Part shown: one piece after another, positions 26,543 through 34,668 of the stretch | How positions within the stretch are numbered: the first letter of the stretch is position 1 | Layout of the letters: the number at the start of each line of letters is the position of its first letter | Assembly (NCBI GenBank): GCA_946887385.1 | Contig: CAMPKU010000003.1 | Location: 1-59,256 of the forward strand | Direction: 5' to 3' | Length of the DNA: 59,256 nucleotides | From: an uncultured Gammaproteobacteria bacterium | GTDB taxonomy: Bacteria; Pseudomonadota; Gammaproteobacteria; Rariloculales; Rariloculaceae | Notes under the pieces: generated by a model | Databases searched by the model: none | Told to the model about the DNA's origin: nothing | What the model saw: only the letters and a program-made list of their open reading frames with translations | Program-made: the position numbers and the translations under genes

Positions 26543-27172
26543 ATGCGATGCGAGGACGCGATCGAACGCATACAGACGGCGGCCCAGCCGGGCGCCGATC
26601 TCACGGCCGCATTCGAGCATGCGGCCGGTTGCGACGAATGCCAGTCGGCGCTGCGTGCCGTGGAGGCGCTGCGCTTGCTGCGCCACGAGCCACAGCCCAC
26701 GGCCGATGAGCGCGCCGTTGTGCGCGCCGTAGACCGAGCCCTGTACGAGCCCGCGCGGCGCTACCGCCGTGGGTTCATCCGCGGCGCCGCAAGCGGCGTG
26801 GCGCTCGCGGCTGCGGTTGCTGCCGTCGCGTTCGGCCTGTGGCAGCGGGCATTCGACGGCGACCTCGCCGGCGCCGTGCCCCAGGTGCGGCTCGCGCTGA
26901 ACATGCCTCGCGACGTGACCGTAACGCTCGAATCGCCGGAGCCGTTGCTCGGTGCCGACGTGCGCGTCGAGCTCCGCGGCGCCGTGGCGCTCGACGGCTA
27001 CGGGCAACAGCGCGAGCTGCGCTGGTCCACGAACCTCGACCGCGGCGTCAATGAATTGACACTACCCGTGGTGGCGCTCGATGCGATGGGTGGGCAAGTC
27101 GTCGTCGAGGTGGCGCATGGAGCTCGACGCCGCACGTTTCTGCTCGACGTTCGCGGCGATGGGGCGGGCTGA
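26543..27172 (+). CDS. Anti-sigma factor with zinc-finger head and one membrane segment
   Basis: The cytoplasmic head (residues 1-70) has the H-x3-C-x2-C pattern in EHAAGCDEC plus an upstream Cys. A membrane segment (about 79-98, SGVALAAAVAAVAFGLW) leads to a periplasmic beta-rich domain of about 105 residues (NMPRDVTVTLESPEPLLGAD, then VRVELRGAVALDGYG). This fits a membrane anti-sigma factor holding the sigma protein encoded three bases upstream. The periplasmic domain looks like an Ig-like sandwich and may be the sensor. Inference for partner identity rests on operon order. Confidence 0.82.
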   Translation: MRCEDAIERIQTAAQPGADLTAAFEHAAGCDECQSALRAVEALRLLRHEPQPTADERAVVRAVDRALYEPARRYRRGFIRGAASGVALAAAVAAVAFGLWQRAFDGDLAGAVPQVRLALNMPRDVTVTLESPEPLLGADVRVELRGAVALDGYGQQRELRWSTNLDRGVNELTLPVVALDAMGGQVVVEVAHGARRRTFLLDVRGDGAG

Positions 27173-27239
27173 TGCCGCGGGAACGCAACGGCTGCTCGTA
27201 CGTGTTTGATGTCGGCAGGGAGTTGAGAGGGGAGTAATC

Positions 27240-27737
27240 ATGGCGACGACGATTCAGCGACCGATGCGATACGGTGCATATGCCGCGCTGTCGCTCGTGT
27301 TCGGGCTCGGCGTGCAAGCTCAACCACCCGCAAACGACGCGCTCGAGGTCACGATCCGGCTGTTGCCCGAGAATGCCGTCGGCCCGGAAGACATCACGCG
27401 CCGCATCGAGTTGCCGCCGGCAGTCGCGGCTGCCGATCGTGAAGAGCGGCCCGCAGACGGTCCGCCGCCGGGTGCCGAGAACGGCCGCGGCGCCGGTCGC
27501 GACATCGCCGCAGAGGCGCGCGAGCGCGGCCGCGAGTTCGGCCAAGAGGTGGCCGAGCAGGCGCGTGAGAATCGCGAGAACGCAGGCCGCCCCGATGACG
27601 CCGGTCCTCCGAGCGACGTGCCCGGGCCTCCGGACGGTCCGTCGCCGCCCGAGAACGTTCCTGGCCCTCCCGACAACCTTCCGGGGCCTCCCGAGAACGC
27701 ACCGGGCCCTCCCGAGACGCCCCCCGGCCGTCCATGA
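27240..27737 (+). CDS. Exported Pro/Gly-rich protein of unknown function
   Basis: A signal peptide (residues 1-27, ending GVQAQ) precedes a short beta-like stretch (ALEVTIRLLPENAVGPEDIT-type), a charged helical region (RDIAAEARERGREFGQEVAE), and a C-terminal tail of at least seven near-repeats of GPPxxxPGPPxN. The tail resembles wall- or envelope-spanning Pro-rich spacers. No family is recognised. It lies 67 bases after the anti-sigma gene, with GAGGGGAG before the ATG, and is followed by a TPR/barrel gene, so it probably belongs to the same sigma-controlled unit. Confidence 0.7.
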   Translation: MATTIQRPMRYGAYAALSLVFGLGVQAQPPANDALEVTIRLLPENAVGPEDITRRIELPPAVAAADREERPADGPPPGAENGRGAGRDIAAEARERGREFGQEVAEQARENRENAGRPDDAGPPSDVPGPPDGPSPPENVPGPPDNLPGPPENAPGPPETPPGRP

Positions 27738-27817
27738 CGGCGTAGCCGTTCGGCTCGCGCCGCTCCCTGTGGCGCCCGGTAGACTACGGGCGGCTTCCTC
27801 TGTCGTTCGACGCGGTG

Positions 27818-29068
27818 ATGCTTCGAGGTTTGGTCTTCACGGTTGTAGGCGCGCTCATGATGCTCGCTCACGCGGCGCATGCCGCAGATGCGAGCGCGTT
27901 GTTTGCCGAAGGCGAGCGTGCGTTCGCCGTGGGCGAGTACGGCGAGGCTTTGCGCCTGTTCGAAGCCGCACGCCTCGCCGGATCGACGGGCCCCAGCGTT
28001 CAGTACAACATCGGCGTTTGCGAGTACCGTTTACGCAACTACGATGCCGCGGAAGCCACGTTTGCCGAGCTCGCAACGTCGTTTCCCGCGCTGCGCGAGC
28101 TCGCCGAGTACAACAAAGGTCTTGCGCTGCGGGCCGGAGGCCGGCCAGCCGAGGCTCGTAGTGCTTTCGCGCGCGCGAGCGGCAGCACCGATGACAAGAT
28201 CGCGGCGCTTGCGAACGCGCAGCTCGCCGAGCTCGGGTTGCCCGCGCCCATTGCAGCGTCGAGATGGCGCGGCTACGTTTCCGGCGGCATCGGTCATGAC
28301 GACAACGTCGCGCTCGTCGACGAGTTGTTGCTCGCGAGCCCGGAATCGGCATCGAGCCCGCTCGCCGAAGCGTTCGGCGTGCTCACCCGCAACTTCGGTC
28401 GCAGCGGACTGCGTTTCGACGTGAGCGGCTACGCAGTCCACTATGCCGATGCCGACGAGTTCGACCAAACCGCCATGCGATTAGCGCTCGCCGCCGAGCG
28501 GAGATTGGGCCCGTGGACGCTCGCCGTGGGCCCGACGATCGCACGCAGCACGCTCGACGGCGACGGTTTCGAGAAAGCCCTGGGCGCGGATCTGCGGTTG
28601 CGCCGCAATCTCGGCGAGCGCCTGTTCTTCGATGCGCGCGTAACCTACGACGATGTCGAACCCGGGGACGAGCGCTTCGCCTACCTCGAAGGCTCGCGGC
28701 GACAACTGCGACTCGCGGTTACGCACGAAGGCGATGCACGCGTTCGCGTCGGCTACGATCTCGAGCGCAACCGCCGGCTCGATCCAGGCGTATCGCCGTC
28801 GCGTCAGCGCTGGTCGTTGACGTACCAAAGGCGCCTGTCGAGCGCTTGGAGTGCCGACGCGGCGGCCATCTATCGCGACAGCGATTACGACGACGCGAGC
28901 GTGCCGCGCGAGGAACGGCTGCTCGAGGCGTCGTTCGCGGCGCGGCGTGGCTTGGCCGCGGGCTGGACGGTGAGTGCCGAGTATCGGTGGTCCGACAACG
29001 ATTCGACGGTTCCAGCCTTCTCCTACGACGCGCACCGCGTTGCGATCGGCCTCGCACGCAGCTTCTAG
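27818..29068 (+). CDS. Periplasmic TPR plus outer-membrane beta-barrel protein
   Basis: A signal peptide (residues 1-22, ending AHAA) is followed by TPR-like helices (about 25-150: ALFAEGERAFAVGEYGEALR, SVQYNIGVCEYRLRNYDAAE). A region of alternating strands (about 160-416) follows, with VSGGIGHDDNVALVDELLL, GYDLERNRR and YRDSDYDD, ending in the C-terminal Phe of GLARSF, a BAM recognition mark. TPR-barrel proteins of this kind occur in secretion of exopolysaccharide or cell-surface material (for example the AlgK/AlgE or PgaA logic), but no such enzymes are adjacent. ATG 27818 is preferred to the preceding GTG 27815. It is the last gene of the second sigma operon. Confidence 0.8.
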   Translation: MLRGLVFTVVGALMMLAHAAHAADASALFAEGERAFAVGEYGEALRLFEAARLAGSTGPSVQYNIGVCEYRLRNYDAAEATFAELATSFPALRELAEYNKGLALRAGGRPAEARSAFARASGSTDDKIAALANAQLAELGLPAPIAASRWRGYVSGGIGHDDNVALVDELLLASPESASSPLAEAFGVLTRNFGRSGLRFDVSGYAVHYADADEFDQTAMRLALAAERRLGPWTLAVGPTIARSTLDGDGFEKALGADLRLRRNLGERLFFDARVTYDDVEPGDERFAYLEGSRRQLRLAVTHEGDARVRVGYDLERNRRLDPGVSPSRQRWSLTYQRRLSSAWSADAAAIYRDSDYDDASVPREERLLEASFAARRGLAAGWTVSAEYRWSDNDSTVPAFSYDAHRVAIGLARSF

Positions 29069-29084
29069 GCGCGATTTGACGCTT

Positions 29085-29136
29085 CCGGGCGCTGCTCTCT
29101 AGAGTGGCTCGATACTCGCTACAAGCGAGCGCCCGG
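29085..29136 (+). promoter_or_regulatory. Nested hairpin just before the GST start
   Basis: Outer arms CCGGGCGC (29085-29092) and GCGCCCGG (29129-29136) enclose an inner hairpin CTCGCT-ACA-AGCGAG (29115-29129). The outer arm overlaps the G-rich ribosome site of the GST gene. It could terminate the upstream operon or mask that ribosome site. Confidence 0.35.
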
Positions 29137-29140
29137 GGAA

Positions 29141-29767
29141 ATGCCGATGATTCGCCTGCATTCGACGAAAGCTTCGATCAACGGCTACAAGGTGCGGCTG
29201 CTTCTGTCGATGCTGCGCCAGCCGTACGAGCTCGTGGAGCTCGATATGTATGCCGGCGAGCACAAGCGCGCCCCGTTCCTTACGCTGAACCCGTTCGGCC
29301 AGATGCCGGCGCTCACCGACGGCAACTTCAGCATCGCGGATTCGCATGCGTGCTTGGTGTATGTGGCGCGCAAGTACGATCCGAGCGGTTCGTGGTTACC
29401 CGCCGACGCCGAGGGCGAGGCCAAGGTGGCCGAGTGGCTGTCGAAGTCGGCGAACGAAGTTCATCAGGGTCCGTGGATGAAGCGCGCGAAGGTGCGCCGT
29501 CCCGATGCAATCAAGCTCTCCAATGAAGAAATCGATGCGCGCTGCGACCACATTCTCAAGCTCATGGACGCGTGGCTCGCAAAGCGCGAATGGCTCGCGC
29601 TCGGCCGGCCCACCATCGCCGACGTGTCGTGTTTCGGGCCGATCTCGATGCTGAAGGTGTCGGGTTACGACACCGACAAATGGCCGCAGGTGACGGGTTG
29701 GCTCGACCGAGTGAGAGCACTGCCCGGCGCGCACGACATCGACGGCAATCCGTTTGCGCGCGGTTAG
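29141..29767 (+). CDS. Glutathione S-transferase family protein
   Basis: A 208-residue two-domain GST. The thioredoxin-like N-terminal domain (1-80) has IRLHSTKASINGYKVRLLLS, FLTLNPFGQMPALTDGNFSI and ADSHACLVYVARKY. The helical C-terminal domain (about 90-205) has REWLALGRPTIADVSCFGPI, the usual N-capping box region. The catalytic residue is probably the Ser in the first loop, but class cannot be fixed by eye. It should conjugate or reduce glutathione-linked substrates in the cytoplasm. Its stop overlaps the stop of the Omp85-like gene on the other strand by four bases. Confidence 0.9.
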   Translation: MPMIRLHSTKASINGYKVRLLLSMLRQPYELVELDMYAGEHKRAPFLTLNPFGQMPALTDGNFSIADSHACLVYVARKYDPSGSWLPADAEGEAKVAEWLSKSANEVHQGPWMKRAKVRRPDAIKLSNEEIDARCDHILKLMDAWLAKREWLALGRPTIADVSCFGPISMLKVSGYDTDKWPQVTGWLDRVRALPGAHDIDGNPFARG

Positions 29768-31425
29768 AACGAGCTTTTCGTCTCGATGACGAACTGCACG
29801 CTGTCGAGCGTCGGATCGCCGTCATTCAAAGGAAACGCCACGTCGATGTGAACGACGTTGCGGCCGCTCGCGCGCGGCGAGCTCAAACGTAATCCCACGC
29901 CCACGTCGGCGAGCGTGCCGAGGCTTGGAGCCGCGCGCGGATCGCGGCCGCTCACTCGGCCGACGTCTGCGAACACGGCCCAGCCCACGCGAAACAGCCG
30001 CCAGGGATAAAAGTCGGTGAAGAAGCGCTGTTCCACGTTCAAGATCGTACGGTCTTCGCCGGTCTGGTAGCGGATGGGGTAGCCGCGCAAGCCGTTGTCG
30101 CCGCCAAGCAGCACCTGGTTCTCGGGGTCGATATTTTCGGTGGCCAGCGCGCTCAAGCTCACGGAGAACAGATGCCGTCCCAAATTGCGGCGGTAATAGC
30201 TCGCGGCGAGCTGCACGCGCGAATCGAGATAGTCGTCGTCTTCGCGGCGCGTGGAACCGCCGGCCTCGAGCAGCAGCAGGCGTCCCGGCCCGCCCGGCTC
30301 CCAACCTTTTGCGGCGGAGAACCGGAACAGCGTGGCGTCGCGATCGGAACCGAAGCGGCGCTCGGCGAACCCCACGCTCGCGAACAGGTTCAGGCCTAGG
30401 GAAATGTCTTCGGTGCGGCCCATGTCGTTGAGCTCGGTCATCTCGCGGTAATCGTCCTCGACGCGCTGCCAGCCGAGCCACGGATACACGAGCTTGCGGT
30501 CCGGCGGCAGCAACAGCGGCTGCGGCACGTCGGGCGTCGCGCGAAACGTGTGCTCTTCGGAGGAAACGCCGAACAGCCAGCGATGCGCCCGCTGACCGAC
30601 GAGGCCGCGAGACCAGCCGCCTCGTAACGTGAGCACGTCGATGCCATGGCCGAACTCGTCGATCTCCTCGCCGAGGTCGTACATCGTATCCACGCGCTGC
30701 TCGTCGTGAATCTCGCCGCCGAGCGACCAGCGCGTGTCGAGCGCGAAGAACGGGCGTTCGACGACGAGCTCGCGCCGGTCGCCGTCGCTCAAGTTCGCGA
30801 GCACGGCTCCGAGACGCACGCGGCTGCCGAACACGTTGCCGTCGGAGTAGCCGAGCAACGTCTGATCGCGATCGATGTCGCTTTCGTAGGCGAACTCGAG
30901 CGTCTTGCCCGTGCCGAGCAGGTTGTTGTCGGAAAGGCCGATGCCCCATTCCGTCTCGCCGCCCTTGCGGTTCAACTTCAAGTCGAGGGCCAGCGACCAC
31001 GAGTCGCGCACGTGCACGTTGACGTCGACGCTGTTCGTGGCGGCGTCGTAAACGCCGGGCTCCACCGTGGCCTCGGAGATGAAGCCCCCCGCGCGCAATG
31101 CACGCGCCGATTCGTCGAGGAGGCGGGCCACGAACGGATCGCCCGCCGTGAACAGCAGGATGTCTTCGATCACGTTCTCGCGTGTTCGCACGTGCACGCG
31201 GTTCGCCCAGCGGTAGAGCTTCTTGTCTTCCTCGGGATTATCGGGATCGAACACGTTGTCCACGACGATGCGAACGGCGCCAATGGTCGCGCCCGCCTGC
31301 TCGAGCGCTGCACGCGTGGGTCCGGCGGCAGGAGCGCCGGCCGGCGGCTGCTGCGCCAGAGCCGGCACGGCTGCGAGCCAGGCGCATAGGGAGGTACAAC
31401 GCAGGAACAGCGGGATACCGCGCAT
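29764..31425 (-). CDS. Omp85/BamA-like outer-membrane surface-antigen protein
   Basis: A signal peptide (residues 1-25, ending PALAQ) is followed by a POTRA-like domain (about 60-160: ENVIEDILLFTAGDPFVARL, then ALRAGGFISEATVEPG and VHVRDSWSLALDLKLNRKGG). A 16-strand type barrel (about 170-553) includes NQVLLGGDNGLRGYP in the surface-antigen form, and the protein ends in Phe (ETKSSF). It is shorter than BamA (about 800, five POTRA) and close to single-POTRA members of the family. A role in inserting or secreting surface proteins is inferred. ATG 31425 is chosen for the signal peptide; the longer in-frame form starts 16 codons earlier. Confidence 0.85.
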   Translation of the reverse strand: MRGIPLFLRCTSLCAWLAAVPALAQQPPAGAPAAGPTRAALEQAGATIGAVRIVVDNVFDPDNPEEDKKLYRWANRVHVRTRENVIEDILLFTAGDPFVARLLDESARALRAGGFISEATVEPGVYDAATNSVDVNVHVRDSWSLALDLKLNRKGGETEWGIGLSDNNLLGTGKTLEFAYESDIDRDQTLLGYSDGNVFGSRVRLGAVLANLSDGDRRELVVERPFFALDTRWSLGGEIHDEQRVDTMYDLGEEIDEFGHGIDVLTLRGGWSRGLVGQRAHRWLFGVSSEEHTFRATPDVPQPLLLPPDRKLVYPWLGWQRVEDDYREMTELNDMGRTEDISLGLNLFASVGFAERRFGSDRDATLFRFSAAKGWEPGGPGRLLLLEAGGSTRREDDDYLDSRVQLAASYYRRNLGRHLFSVSLSALATENIDPENQVLLGGDNGLRGYPIRYQTGEDRTILNVEQRFFTDFYPWRLFRVGWAVFADVGRVSGRDPRAAPSLGTLADVGVGLRLSSPRASGRNVVHIDVAFPLNDGDPTLDSVQFVIETKSSF

Positions 31426-31477
31426 CGCAGCGCAGCCTAGCCGTGAGCGCGCGCGATTAGTGTGCGGCGTCACCCAA

Positions 31478-32065
31478 TTACGCCGCGTTCAGGCCGATCA
31501 GTTGCGCGAGCGCCACGAGGCGGCCGTCCGGATCGGTGACGGGCCCCTCGTACGCGTGCACAACGCGCAAGCCTTGCGCCGCGCCCGCGAGCTCACCCGG
31601 CGCGAGCCGGAACTCAGGGCTCGTGGGGCCCGCCGTCGGCTCGTCGGTCACGAGGTGTTGCTCGCAGACGAGGGCCCCGCCGGGGCCAAGCCGCGCGACG
31701 AGGTGCGGCATGAGGGTGCGGTGCACGTAGCGCACCCATACGACCAGGTCGAATGGGCCGTCGGGCAATACGCGCGCCGGGTCGTCGTCGAGATCGGCGA
31801 GCAGCCACTCCACAGTTACCCCGCGCTCGTCGGCCGCGCGCCGGCCGCGGTCGAGCGCTACGCTCGAAACGTCGAGCGCGGTGACGGTGAAGCCGTGCTG
31901 CGCGAGATAGAGCGCATTGCGCCCGGCGCCGCAAGCCACGTCGAGCGCACGGCCGCGCGGCAGGCGCGGCAGCCACGCGGCGAGGAGCGCCGTGGGATGC
32001 GTGCGCTCGCGGTACGCGCCGTCACGGTAACGCGCGTCCCACTTGTCGCGTTCGGCGGTGCTCAC
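31478..32065 (-). CDS. Class I SAM-dependent methyltransferase
   Basis: A 195-residue enzyme with the motif I stretch RALDVACGAGRNALYLAQHG and motif II region VTALDVSSVALDRGR. The later DGPFDLVVWVRYVHRTLMPH is typical of the tellurite-resistance/ubiquinone-type small methyltransferases. The substrate is unknown. It is preceded three bases upstream by the MDR oxidoreductase gene on the same strand, so they are likely co-transcribed, with the Omp85-like gene beginning 52 bases downstream. Confidence 0.88.
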   Translation of the reverse strand: MSTAERDKWDARYRDGAYRERTHPTALLAAWLPRLPRGRALDVACGAGRNALYLAQHGFTVTALDVSSVALDRGRRAADERGVTVEWLLADLDDDPARVLPDGPFDLVVWVRYVHRTLMPHLVARLGPGGALVCEQHLVTDEPTAGPTSPEFRLAPGELAGAAQGLRVVHAYEGPVTDPDGRLVALAQLIGLNAA

Positions 32066-32068
32066 GCG

Positions 32069-33166
32069 TTAGAGACGTATGACGACCTTGCCGAAAAAGT
32101 CGCCGCTGTCCATCGCTTCGAAAGCAGCCGGCGCATCTTCGAGCTCGAAAACTTTGTCGACGACCGGCTTGATGCGGTGCTCGGTCAAGAACGCGTTGAG
32201 CGCTTCGAAGTCCGCGCGCGAGCCCACGTAGATGCCGCTCGCCGTGGCATTGAGCCCCATGAGCGCGCCGACGGGCACGTCGCTGGCGAAGCCCGACAGC
32301 CCGCCTATGAGCGCAATGTGGCCGCCGTGCGCGAGTGCCTCGAGCGCACGCGGCAGGGTGTCCTGCCCGCCCACCTCGAGCACCTGATCCACGCCGGTGC
32401 CGCCGGTGAGCGCGCGCACCTCGCGTTGCCAGTCCGGATTCAAGCGGTAATTCACGGTGCCGAATGCGCCGAGCTCGCGCGCGCGGGCCAGCTTCGCATC
32501 GCTCGAGCTCGTGATGATCGGCTTTGCGCCGGCGGCGGCCGCGAGCTGCAGCCCGAACACCGAAACCCCGCCGGTGCCTTCGAGCAGCACGAACTCTCCG
32601 GCTTCGAGCTGGCCGCGCTTGAAGAGGCTCACCCAGGCGGTCACGCCCACGCACGGCAGCGTGGCGGCTTCCTCGTAGGAAAGATGCGCAGGGGTGTGCA
32701 CGAGCGCCTCGGCATCGGTGACGACGACCTCGGACAGCATGCCGCCGGCGTTGCCGCCGCGCGCCGAGGCAATGGCCTCGGGTGTCGGATCACCGTCGAG
32801 CCAGTCTTCGAAGAAAATGCCGGCCACGCGGTCGCCCACCTTGAAGCGCGTAACGTTCGCTCCGACGGCGATGATCTCGCCTGCGCCGTCCGACAACGGC
32901 ACGCTGTTCGCTTGCGTGCCGCCGCGGCCGTAACGGCCTGCCAGCATCATCAGGTCGCGGCGGTTCAGCGATACGGCGTGCACGCGCACCGCCACCTCGT
33001 TGGCCGCCGGCGCCGGAGCTTCGACTTCGCGCAGCGCGAGCTCGAACGTCTCGCCGCTCGGCACGAGCTGCCACTGGCGAATCGTCTCGGCGGATAGCGC
33101 GCTCGTTGCGACGAGCGCCAGCGTTGCGCCGAGAGGCGCTATACAACGGAGCGAGCGGCGATACAT
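32069..33166 (-). CDS. MDR-type alcohol dehydrogenase/quinone reductase with apparent signal peptide
   Basis: A medium-chain dehydrogenase/reductase of 365 residues. The catalytic half begins LVPSGETFELALREVEAPAP and has SLNRRDLMMLAGRYG. The nucleotide-binding half has LLEGTGGVSVFGLQLAAAAG, SSSDAKLARARELGA and a variant GHIALIGGLSG. No structural-zinc Cys cluster is seen, placing it nearer quinone oxidoreductases. The first 25 residues (MYRRSLRCIAPLGATLALVA, then TSALSAE) look like a Sec signal peptide, unusual for an NAD(P)H enzyme. ATG 33166 has AGGGAG eight bases upstream, supporting this start. It is co-directional with the methyltransferase three bases downstream. Confidence 0.85.
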   Translation of the reverse strand: MYRRSLRCIAPLGATLALVATSALSAETIRQWQLVPSGETFELALREVEAPAPAANEVAVRVHAVSLNRRDLMMLAGRYGRGGTQANSVPLSDGAGEIIAVGANVTRFKVGDRVAGIFFEDWLDGDPTPEAIASARGGNAGGMLSEVVVTDAEALVHTPAHLSYEEAATLPCVGVTAWVSLFKRGQLEAGEFVLLEGTGGVSVFGLQLAAAAGAKPIITSSSDAKLARARELGAFGTVNYRLNPDWQREVRALTGGTGVDQVLEVGGQDTLPRALEALAHGGHIALIGGLSGFASDVPVGALMGLNATASGIYVGSRADFEALNAFLTEHRIKPVVDKVFELEDAPAAFEAMDSGDFFGKVVIRL

Positions 33167-33204
33167 GACCAACTCCCTTTTTGAACGACTCGTCGAAAGC
33201 GGCG

Positions 33205-33747
33205 TCAGCCGCTCTTTTCCTTGCGCCGGCGATCGTACGTTTCGATTTGCGACCAGTGCCACGGCTCGTATTCGAACCCGAATCGGTTGCCGCGGCCGTA
33301 CGGCATCCGGAAACCGAACGCGTCGGCGTTCGTGTTGAGCCATGCGAACGCAGCGGAAGATTCGAACGCCGCGGTGAGCGGCCGAGTGCCGGGCGACGCT
33401 ACGTCCACGGCGCGCCCCGTGTGGTGCTCGCTGAAGCCCGGCGCCGCGTTGACGGCGAGAATGACCTCGAGCGGCTGACCGGCGGCCAGCTTGCGCCGGA
33501 TGATCTCGGCTTGATGGGCGATGCTGCGAAAGCCGGAGACGAGCAGCAGTTGCACGCCATCGTCGGCGGCGCGCTGCTTCATGCTGCGCCAGGCGGCCGC
33601 CGTGGCGGGCGTCAAGCGCTGCATCGTGCCGACGATGTTGGGCTCCACGTCCTCGAGCTCGCCAGCCTCTCTGAATCGCGGACGGCGCGGATTGCGGCCG
33701 TAGTCGCGCGGTATTCGCAGGTCCGTGAACAGGTCGGTGCCCGTCAT
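33205..33747 (-). CDS. M15 family (VanY-type) D-Ala-D-Ala carboxypeptidase-like protein
   Basis: A 180-residue protein with the zinc-peptidase motifs of family M15B: SEHHTGRAVDVASPG (the SxHxxGxAxD pattern) and EPWHW near the C-terminus, plus LLLVSGFRSIAHQ before them. These enzymes trim the peptide stem of peptidoglycan. No signal peptide or membrane anchor is visible from the ATG at 33747, so either export is by another route or the start is not correct. It may share a transcript with the upstream XRE regulator gene, whose stop is 13 bases away. Confidence 0.88.
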   Translation of the reverse strand: MTGTDLFTDLRIPRDYGRNPRRPRFREAGELEDVEPNIVGTMQRLTPATAAAWRSMKQRAADDGVQLLLVSGFRSIAHQAEIIRRKLAAGQPLEVILAVNAAPGFSEHHTGRAVDVASPGTRPLTAAFESSAAFAWLNTNADAFGFRMPYGRGNRFGFEYEPWHWSQIETYDRRRKEKSG

Positions 33748-33760
33748 GACGCCGAGTGTA

Positions 33761-34534
33761 CTACCGACTCTGCGCGGCCGGCGACGCGGCGGGCGCGGCC
33801 TGCTTGCGGCGCAGCGCCTTGAACGTGGAGAACTCCCACGGCCGCAGCGCGAGCACCGCGCTCGAGCTCAAGCGCTCCGTGAGCGGCAATGCCGCGTCGC
33901 GCCGCACGAGCTCGTCGAACTCGCGCGTGAGCCGATCGATCGATTGCTGCAGTTGCGCCAGGCTCGTGCGCGACAACAGGCCGGCCACGAAGCGCAGGTG
34001 CTCGCCCGGCCCGGAGAACGCCGAGTCGAGGAACTCGCGCTGCACCTCCCGCGCAAAAAATTTCTGCACGGGTCCGTCCTTGCGCCACGTGAAGTTGCGG
34101 GCGGTGAGGAGTTTCACGCGGTTGAACGGCAATAGCTCGATGATGCGCGCACGATGCAGGCGAATCAGCAGCCGCTCCGCCTCCGCTTCGTCGATGGCGA
34201 ACGTGGCCGTGATGGCTGCGAGCGGCCAGCCGTTGATGAGCAGGTACATCATCAGCAGCAGTTTCGGATCCGCGAGCAGCGCGTCCTCCTGCTCGGGGGT
34301 GAGCTCGGTGAGGAACTCACGGTGCTCGTTCATCATCGCGACCAAGTCGGCGATCTCGAGGCCGAGCACATTCAAGGTCTGCTCCAGACGCTGCAGCGAG
34401 AACGATTCGCGCGCAAAAAGCCGCTTCACGCTCGATTCGCTCAACTTGAGCTGCTTGCCGAGCTGGGCGTACGTGACGCCCTGCGACTTCAAATACCGCT
34501 TCAGCTCCGTGACGAGCAGGCTGACTTGGGCCAT
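33761..34534 (-). CDS. XRE-family transcriptional regulator with helical C-terminal domain
   Basis: The N-terminal helix-turn-helix is clear (about residues 5-60: ELKRYLKSQGVTYAQLGKQL, KLSESSVKRLFARE, SFSLQRLEQTLNVLGL). The remaining 190 residues are mainly helical, with a second possible winged segment (LLMMYLLINGWPLAAITATF) and no recognised ligand domain. ATG 34534 is chosen because GGAGG lies nine bases upstream; a GTG three codons earlier abuts that site. It is divergent from the alpha/beta hydrolase gene across 134 bases that contain two dyads. Confidence 0.85.
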   Translation of the reverse strand: MAQVSLLVTELKRYLKSQGVTYAQLGKQLKLSESSVKRLFARESFSLQRLEQTLNVLGLEIADLVAMMNEHREFLTELTPEQEDALLADPKLLLMMYLLINGWPLAAITATFAIDEAEAERLLIRLHRARIIELLPFNRVKLLTARNFTWRKDGPVQKFFAREVQREFLDSAFSGPGEHLRFVAGLLSRTSLAQLQQSIDRLTREFDELVRRDAALPLTERLSSSAVLALRPWEFSTFKALRRKQAAPAASPAAQSR

Positions 34535-34579
34535 TTTGCGCACCCTCCGGGGCCGATTTGATCGCAGTTCGGGTCTAGA

Positions 34580-34660
34580 GTAGCGAAAAACGATACCAGA
34601 TGACGTTCTAGGCGGCCTGTGAACACAAACAAGGTTGGAAAATCGCTACTTTTGCGATAC
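34580..34660. promoter_or_regulatory. Two operator-like dyads between the XRE regulator and the hydrolase
   Basis: Site one is GTAGCG-A5-CGATAC (34580-34596, five of six arm bases paired). Site two is ATCGC-N7-GCGAT (34642-34658). Both reuse the words GTAGCGA and CGATAC in rearranged order. They sit in the divergent promoter region and are candidates for binding the adjacent XRE protein; this is inference. Confidence 0.3.
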
Positions 34661-34668
34661 TGCGCGCC

